Below, one piece after another: positions 58,346-64,000 of a stretch of 64,000 nt of DNA. This DNA comes from Symsagittifera roscoffensis. Taxonomy: Eukaryota > Xenacoelomorpha > Acoela > Convolutidae. A program made the translations under genes and the position numbers. Each line of letters opens with the position of its first letter. Positions within the stretch are counted from its first letter, which is position 1. The notes beneath the pieces are model-generated. The model searched no databases, was not told the DNA's origin, and was given only the letters and a program-made list of their open reading frames with translations. The stretch covers positions 50,770,233 through 50,834,232 of the forward strand of contig NC_087067.1 of the NCBI RefSeq assembly GCF_963678635.1, in the 5' to 3' direction.

Positions 58346-59854
58346 CCCATCCGGGTTTTACAGAGTTTTTTAGAATAGTTTTTCTACAATTCAAAGGATG
58401 GATGATGGACGTTGGTATTTGGCGAACATCATATTTCTTCTGGGTTCTCCTGTTAGAGAAGTTCCAGGATCAATCGTTGTGTCTTCTTATGACAACGACT
58501 GGGTTTTCTCAACAAACTCAAATCTGATTTTAGAATGGTTTGCTATGACAGGTTTTTCTGTTTCATGTAGAGAACTTCTTTTGTGTTTACCTAGTCTGGG
58601 AATGGCGTGGAGATTGTGCGTGGAGGGGATGCCTGGTTACTCGGATCTGTACGTATAGTTGAACATCGAGGTGGTCATTGGTCTAGTTCAATGAAGTCCT
58701 TTTCTGCGAAGTCAAGTCGTACTCTAAATCCTTTGAGTTGTGATTGTGGACGGCATATTGATTGTGGTTGGCCATTCTTTTTCGAGTGTAGTGGGGTCAT
58801 TTTGTCTTTGGATGTTCGTCTTTGGTGTTGTATGCTGATCTATATACTGCAAGGTATAATTTACATTTTATAGAACTTTTATTAGTTAGGTGTTTTAATT
58901 ATGATTTTGGTTAGTTGTTTTCACAAAAGCTTTTTGTTTTAGTTCGGTTATTTTGAAGAGTTACTCACCCTTGAGTACCTCTTTTTAAAAATAGAAGTGT
59001 GGTCACAAAGCGTGGATGTATCGCGGTGGGTTAGGCCGGCTATAGAGCATGCTCAGGACGTCCTCTCTGGTGGGTTAGGCTAGGAGTGGGAGTATGATTT
59101 CGTGCGGTTTCTGTCAGAGGTCCTGTTATGTGATAACGTTTTATGTTGGGTTTATTGTGGTTTTTCTTATGTTTCGTTGGTTGTGTCCTTTTTTCGAAAA
59201 TCAAATTGTTTTTGGTATGGGTTTGTCTTTCGACTTTTTTGTGTTTTATTATTTCTTTCTTAGACTTTATAATAGTCTTCAAAAGAATAAATTATCCAGT
59301 TTTAAACTGGGTTAACCCGGTTTGGGTACCGTTGGTTTCCTTTCCTTAGTCATGCTGTTATTCTATGATTTGTGGTGTTTAGTAAGCTGCATTGGTTAGT
59401 TTTGTTTAGTATATAATTCCTTTCCAACCGGGTTAAAGGAAAGTTTGAAACGTGTTATCGTGTTTGAGTTGCTGAGTGTGAAAGCTTGAAACTGAAATTC
59501 TTATTTAAACAATTCTTCGTGGGCGAGCTGTGCGAGTTTGGATAGAATTTTTGTGCAAGTGAATGGAAATATCAAAAGGTTAGTACTGCATTTTCGTTTT
59601 ATCAATTTACTACATAGAATTTCAATTTTACTGCTAGTTTTGTGGGGAAAAATTAAGTTACAAATTTTCATCATCATTAGAATTACTGCTTTTAGGGAAA
59701 TAATTTATAAATTAATTTACTACATTGGTATAATTTTTATTGAATTTATCTAGTGCAAAATATTAATAGAGTTTTGAAGAATTTGAAGAAGTTTTCTATT
59801 TTTTATTTTTCTTTTGTGTAATTTGCAGGTGATCGTGGGATGAAGACTAAAAAT
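58346..59854 (-). other. Conserved 3' non-coding region of element B
   Basis: Counterpart of 10521-12054. Conservation to element A is strong throughout although no frame is preserved with coding-like substitution: the antisense frames at 59094-59349 are open in both copies only by chance of composition. It may hold RNA export, packaging or polyadenylation signals. Confidence 0.55.
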
Positions 59855-59932
59855 CTAAATAAGACATGGATAAAGAATGGTTAGTATTTATTTCAAATTT
59901 ATTAGTGAAGAATATGTATAAATTATACTTAC
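59855..59932 (-). other. Short intron after the accessory ORF stop
   Basis: TAA-CAG is followed by donor GTAAGT (59932 downward). The acceptor TCTTATTTAG ends at 59855. Length 78 nt, position identical to element A. Confidence 0.65.
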
Positions 59933-59935
59933 CTG

Positions 59936-61744
59936 TTAGTCGTCGGGGAAAAAACTGTGGGGGAAAATGTCGTGTATTATGTCGGAATTTGTTAGTAATT
60001 TTGCTAGTATGCGAATGATGTTTTTAGTTTGAAGCAGTGGCCAAAGCAATTGAAGTGCTTTAATAGTTTTTAGTTCTTCAGTGCCAACTGCAAACTCATA
60101 AGGTGTGTTTTGGATGAGATTATATAATTTGTGATTGTATTTAGTATTGTGGATGAATTCTAATATCGGGATTTCTATAGGTTGAATAAATTCATGTGGG
60201 ATAAGGAAGGGTCTGGATTCTTCTGCGTTGAAGGTCTTCGTGATGGGACAAAAAGTATACATTTGGGTTATGGGATCATAATTGCGAAGAATACCGTGAA
60301 GGTTAGTATCTTTGATGCAATATGTGAAGTTAAGAAAAAATGGTGAAGTGTATTTAGAGTTAATAAATTGAAAACGGTGATGTGGTTGTCTTGATGGAGT
60401 GTGTAGATCAAAATGATTTTGTATGAAGCGATAATATGTATTTGTGTGGGTTTGTTTAGTGCGTAACATAATGTCGTGTGAGCAGTGCAAATCGCGTTCT
60501 TGTGGTGCAAGGAAATTGAAGGTTAGTGAAAATAATTGAAATCTTTCTTTAAAACTTTCGAAAGCTTGCATGTCGGTTAATGCTTCAGAAATGACGTGGT
60601 CGAGTTTGCAATCAAATATATTGAGTGTAAATACATATGGTGTTTTGATGAAAAATTTTTCTGTGATTTGTGGGTTAGCGAAACGATCATCATCTAAAAA
60701 TTGGTCTTGGTTAGCTCGGATGATGTTGTGATCGTAATATTCTGGTGTATATTCGTTAGCTCGGGGTGCAGTGTATGTTTTTAGTGACTTTTTATATCCT
60801 ATATAAGTAAATTGTCTATGTGTTAGTGGTGTGGTGAGTCGATATACCATATCTTGATTTCTTTCTATATCGATGTGAGTATTAGATAAAGGTAGGCAAA
60901 GGGGGTTAGTAAAATGATAATATGATGTCCAATGAAGTGTAGGCATTAAAACTTGTTCATCTACAAAACTACGTGTGTCGTTAGTGTCGTTAGGGGTGTT
61001 CAAAGTATACTGTGGAAATGAAGGTAAGGTGATTGCTAAAAAATCTTTCGTGTTAGTGTGATTTGGATGATTAATATATTCACGGGCTGTTCCTGGTTTT
61101 GTTGCAAATGGATGGTTTGGGAATTTTCTTTTGAAAGTGCGATAAGCTCTATTAGTGCTATTTGATGATTCGGTGGATGTGGATGATGGTGCTAGTGATG
61201 CGGTATAAGCTGAAGAGGGTGTAGGGGTAGGTGGGTTTGATGATTCTATTGTGGATGAAATCTGATTTATAGTGGGGGATTCAAGGTGGAAGGGTTGTTG
61301 TTGTAGGGTGATAAAATTATCTATTTCTTGGGAGATTTGGGGAGTGTCTCGAGAATTGGATGATCGGTCTGAATGAAATGAAGAGTAGGTTGGGCTGACT
61401 TGTGAAGCATAAGAGGGTGTAGAAATGGATGGGAGTGGGTTATTTGGTGGGATTGGTTGAAAAGGGGGTTTTGAAAAAACTGAGGAGTTGTTTTGAAAAT
61501 TATTGGATGGAGATGGTTCAGAGTCTGCAAATTCATCAGGGGTTTCAATATTTGGGTTATTGAGTTGTGAAATGGAGTACAAAACTGAGATTTGTGAATA
61601 AGTGTCTGAATTCATGCCTGATGTTATATTACTAGTGGGGAAGTCGGGTGGCGGGAAAGCAAAAAGGAGAATTATTGTAATTGGAGTGTTGAGGTTGGTT
61701 GGATGGGAATTTGAGCGGTGTAGGGATCCAAGTTGTCGGCTCAT
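59936..61744 (-). CDS. Accessory ORF of element B, unknown family
   Basis: 602 codons, ATG at 61744, stop at 59936. Residues about 1-40 contain a short hydrophobic run (ITIILLFAF) that is too short and late for a clear signal peptide. Residues about 45-200 are low-complexity, rich in Ser, Thr, Pro, Asn and Gln. Residues about 200-602 form the part shared with element A at about 91% identity, starting near RAYRTFKRKFPNHPF, with landmarks PKP-free stretch FLDDDRFANPQITEKFFIKT, ERDLHCSHDIMLRTKQTH and FNAEESRPFLIPHEF. There is no zinc knuckle, D-[ST]-G, YxDD, DDE or strong membrane segment. It lies 120 bp after the env-like frame, where some retroviruses carry accessory genes. A structural (gag-like) protein displaced to the 3' end is another possibility, but I see nothing that favours it. 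Confidence 0.8.
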   Translation of the reverse strand: MSRQLGSLHRSNSHPTNLNTPITIILLFAFPPPDFPTSNITSGMNSDTYSQISVLYSISQLNNPNIETPDEFADSEPSPSNNFQNNSSVFSKPPFQPIPPNNPLPSISTPSYASQVSPTYSSFHSDRSSNSRDTPQISQEIDNFITLQQQPFHLESPTINQISSTIESSNPPTPTPSSAYTASLAPSSTSTESSNSTNRAYRTFKRKFPNHPFATKPGTAREYINHPNHTNTKDFLAITLPSFPQYTLNTPNDTNDTRSFVDEQVLMPTLHWTSYYHFTNPLCLPLSNTHIDIERNQDMVYRLTTPLTHRQFTYIGYKKSLKTYTAPRANEYTPEYYDHNIIRANQDQFLDDDRFANPQITEKFFIKTPYVFTLNIFDCKLDHVISEALTDMQAFESFKERFQLFSLTFNFLAPQERDLHCSHDIMLRTKQTHTNTYYRFIQNHFDLHTPSRQPHHRFQFINSKYTSPFFLNFTYCIKDTNLHGILRNYDPITQMYTFCPITKTFNAEESRPFLIPHEFIQPIEIPILEFIHNTKYNHKLYNLIQNTPYEFAVGTEELKTIKALQLLWPLLQTKNIIRILAKLLTNSDIIHDIFPHSFFPDD

Positions 61745-61864
61745 CGTGGGCTAAAAAAATTATTATTTTGAGACTGAAAAGTGGTGGTATGGGGTTGTTC
61801 TATAATTTGTTCATATGTATTTTCATCTAATGAATGATTTGTCATTATATGTTGAATGGGAATT

Positions 61865-63433
61865 TTAGACCAACCATTGTGATATGGTTGGTCTAAAATT
61901 TGGATTATGTGTTATTGCTAAATTTCGAAAATTTCGTGGGACTAGGGATAATGGATGGTTATGTGGTAGGGGTGGTAACTGTGGTGCTGTAGGGGTTATT
62001 TCTACATTGTTATGTTCTTCGTTATATGTGTTCTGTCTTGTTGCTATTTTTGTGTTGTATTCTTTTATTTGTGCGTCTAAAAGAATTTTGTTTATTGATG
62101 ATGAAAAAATTCCAAAAAATCCTGCAAATAGTATGCGTGCTACACTTGCTTGTCTATTTACTTGTGTGTGTATAGCGCATGTATTATAGATTCCTTTTAA
62201 AAGTGAAAAAAGAAATCCTATAAAGTTAAACATTGCGTATAAAATAGTTAATTTTTCTAAGATGTAATAGGGCCATCCTAGAAAATCAAGAATTTCATTT
62301 TTGAGTGTAACAAAGCTAAAAATATTTATAGGTGAGATATCTTGTGGTCGGTATTTTTCACCGTTTAGATATATATAGTCTTTAATGTCTTTAAAATATC
62401 CGCTATAGTCTTGTGTATAAATATCTGCAAATCCTGCGGTTTCGGCAAGTTTGCGTAAGTTTTGGTCAATTGATTGTCTTTGTATAGTGTCCATTTGTGT
62501 TAATAATTCTTGGAATTGTTGTGTTCTAATGTGATGTTGGATATCGGATTTTGAATATATTCCAATTGATTGTAGGTCAATATTTGGGTTTCGAGCAATA
62601 GCTCTAATGCTTTCAGGTGAAAATTTTTTGAGTGATTGCATTAATGTGGGATATGGGGTAAGAAGATAATATTTATCTTCATCAGGGTTCAGTTGTACTA
62701 CATTGTGGCTATTTTCTGATCCACATGGGACTGCGGTATCCCAGAAATAGGTTCGTCTTGAAAGTGTGTCAACGAAATGTACTTTATTCTTATAAAAGAT
62801 AGGGATTCTTTTATAGCATCGTTTATCTTCAAAAACACATAGTGGTGATACTTTTTTGGTACAGGTATAAAACCATAAAATGTTTCCTTCATAGTCTAAA
62901 AAATTTGATCTATTTCCTGATAGTAAATATCCTGCGTAGGGTATTTTTAATACTGCTAGTGCAAGTGATTGTAGGATTTGTGTCCTTTCTAATTCGCATA
63001 GTTGGTGAAGTGTTTCTAATTCAGAGAGTGACATTTCTTGAAAAATTCGGCTAATTGTGTAGTCTAATTTCATATCTAAGTGAATATCATAGTGGATATT
63101 ATCGAAATATGTACTATTCATTAGTGATAGTTTTTGTAAACGTGTGCTTCTAGTGTCATGGGGCTTTAGATGTCCACCAGGTTGACCTTTACTTTTTTGA
63201 AAATTAACTGGTATATATGATGTTCCTTCGTTTATAGGGTGACTTGTGGCGTATGGGTCGATTTTTACTTTTCCAGTGGTCATGTCGAATCCTTTTTCGT
63301 ATTCAACTAATATTTCGGAGTATTGTGTTTTGTGAAGTGGATTTCTGTATTTACATGCAAGTTCTGTTTCTTGATATATTTGAAAACGTGTCAATTTATT
63401 TTCTATATTGTGTATGTTTCTAAAATTAGAACT
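61865..63433 (-). CDS. Env-like glycoprotein, main part after an in-frame stop
   Basis: An open frame of about 520 codons with no ATG near its beginning; it follows, in the same frame, the shorter frame at 63434-63709, from which one TAA separates it. Features of a viral-type envelope protein: N-glycosylation sites (NST, NRS), a Cys-rich stretch with the order FYTCTKKVSPLC, EDKRCYKR and AVPCGSEN, then a helical region. Near the C-terminus are two hydrophobic segments (LTILYAMFNFIGFLFSLLKG and RILFAGFFGIFSSSI), followed by a tail of about 70 residues with a Pro-rich run (TPTAPQLPPLPHNHP). It would act in membrane fusion for transfer between cells. The Cys pattern reminds me of class III fusion glycoproteins captured by some retroelements, a weak impression. 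Confidence 0.6.
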   Translation of the reverse strand, partial: SSNFRNIHNIENKLTRFQIYQETELACKYRNPLHKTQYSEILVEYEKGFDMTTGKVKIDPYATSHPINEGTSYIPVNFQKSKGQPGGHLKPHDTRSTRLQKLSLMNSTYFDNIHYDIHLDMKLDYTISRIFQEMSLSELETLHQLCELERTQILQSLALAVLKIPYAGYLLSGNRSNFLDYEGNILWFYTCTKKVSPLCVFEDKRCYKRIPIFYKNKVHFVDTLSRRTYFWDTAVPCGSENSHNVVQLNPDEDKYYLLTPYPTLMQSLKKFSPESIRAIARNPNIDLQSIGIYSKSDIQHHIRTQQFQELLTQMDTIQRQSIDQNLRKLAETAGFADIYTQDYSGYFKDIKDYIYLNGEKYRPQDISPINIFSFVTLKNEILDFLGWPYYILEKLTILYAMFNFIGFLFSLLKGIYNTCAIHTQVNRQASVARILFAGFFGIFSSSINKILLDAQIKEYNTKIATRQNTYNEEHNNVEITPTAPQLPPLPHNHPLSLVPRNFRNLAITHNPNFRPTISQWLV

Positions 63434-63905
63434 TTATTTTCGTGATGGATTTACTTTTTCATATGGAATTGATTGTATAAAATATTTTTCGTGAAATTTT
63501 ATCATACGAGCGTGTATTTTTGCTACTTGAAATGTTGTACATGTGTCTTCGGGGAACCAAACAATTGTTGCTTGTGTTCGTGTTGTAGGGTCACAATAGC
63601 CTTGATCGTTTTTACAAGGTAATCTAATTCCTTGATAGATCATTGTGTTGTCAGATAAATCGCGTGTGAGTTGTATTTTTTCGAGTTGTATTTTCCAATC
63701 GAAAAACATTATTTCTTGATATCCTTTATTTTTCGTGTCTGCTTTGCAGTTTGATGGGTTATTTATACCAATATGTGGTATCCAGTGTTTATCGTGTATG
63801 TCATAAGTTAATCTTCCGTGTGCGCCGTTGTATGGGTATTTTTCATCTAATTTTATATGTCCTTGATATCTTTCAAGTTCTGCTTGATGTACAGAATCTG
63901 AAAAA
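63434..63905 (-). pseudogene. Env-like glycoprotein, upstream part, ending at the in-frame TAA
   Basis: The frame is open from about 63905 to the TAA at 63434-63436. It contains an extracellular-type Cys/aromatic pattern (LPCKNDQGYCDPTTRTQ and IVWFPEDTCTTFQ) that fits the N-terminal half of the glycoprotein. Near 63880-63930 the open frame changes, and a different frame with Cys and a glycosylation site (LNIT) is open to the window edge. So this copy carries at least two interruptions, unless splicing removes them. It is probably a damaged env copy. Confidence 0.5.
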
Positions 63906-64000
63906 CTTAGAAATATACTAACTTTCTATCTGCGTTTTTATTTCTTGTGATGTTTAGTCGGAGTAACTCGTTTTTACAATCTTCGGGATTGAGATGTAAA

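Larger units (their letters stand above)
57936..64000 (-). mobile_element. Element B: 3' part of an env-bearing LTR retroelement
   Basis: Read on the minus strand from the right window edge: a glycoprotein-like frame (about 63905-61865, with one in-frame TAA), a 602-codon accessory ORF (61744-59936), a 78-nt intron, 1.5 kb of conserved non-coding sequence, a purine run and a 410-bp LTR. Gag and pol would lie beyond 64000. LTR, ORF and 3' region are all homologous to element A, so the two are one family. An env-like gene makes it retrovirus-like in organisation. Ty3/gypsy elements with env genes are known from tunicates (the Tor elements of Oikopleura), but I cannot confirm that this is one of them. 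Confidence 0.85.

Noticed and set aside
59094-59349. Overlapping Phe-rich frames antisense to the element B 3' region (also 11028-11283)
   Set aside because: They are the mirror image of the lysine-rich stretch, in two frames at once, which is typical of composition and not of coding.

Overview
This is an AT-rich, gene-poor stretch of an animal genome. Its genes carry introns, and most of the window is transposon-derived or anonymous sequence. The clearest cellular gene is a three-exon globin on the + strand, whose two introns sit at the classical animal globin positions (B12.2 and G7.0). Two further multi-exon genes lie on the minus strand: a seven-transmembrane receptor (37.9-42.2 kb, with at least one exon missing around an assembly gap) and an unrecognised membrane protein (52.3-54.8 kb). 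Splice acceptors close to start codons and a probable GC donor in the receptor would suit a tunicate or larvacean, but I cannot name the species from sequence alone.

Layout. 0-3 kb: anonymous AT-rich DNA with a 14-bp minisatellite. 3.1-13.7 kb: a recent 3.44-kb tandem duplication. Its second copy is interrupted by a complete, very young LTR element (element A, 8764-12464), which has two identical 410-bp LTRs and an AAAG target duplication; the empty site survives in the first copy. 13.7-18.9 kb: old repeats. 18.96-23.12 kb: globin gene, with foldback elements in both introns. 23-28.8 kb: anonymous DNA and small repeats. 28.8-37.6 kb: two decayed Ty3/gypsy-type elements, one with integrase on the + strand and one with gag knuckle, protease, RT and RNase H on the minus strand, plus a 377-bp repeat array. 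37.9-42.2 kb: receptor gene and a 200-base gap. 42-52 kb: anonymous DNA, a possible orphan exon and a diverged LTR (element C). 52.3-54.8 kb: membrane-protein gene. 55.5-56.65 kb: a palindromic reverse-transcriptase remnant. 57.9-64 kb: the 3' part of a large env-bearing LTR element on the minus strand (element B), continuing past the window edge.

The most interesting system is the A/B/C retroelement family. Element B carries, after an env-like glycoprotein frame, a further 602-codon ORF of no family I recognise. Element A has lost gag, pol and env but keeps LTRs, primer-binding site and the conserved C-terminal two thirds of that same ORF, and it moved recently. Differences between the two ORF copies are mostly silent in the stretch I aligned, so the protein appears to be under selection. 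Both copies have a short intron three bases after the stop codon. All LTRs share a palindromic hairpin, and element C differs from A and B by two compensatory changes in its stem.
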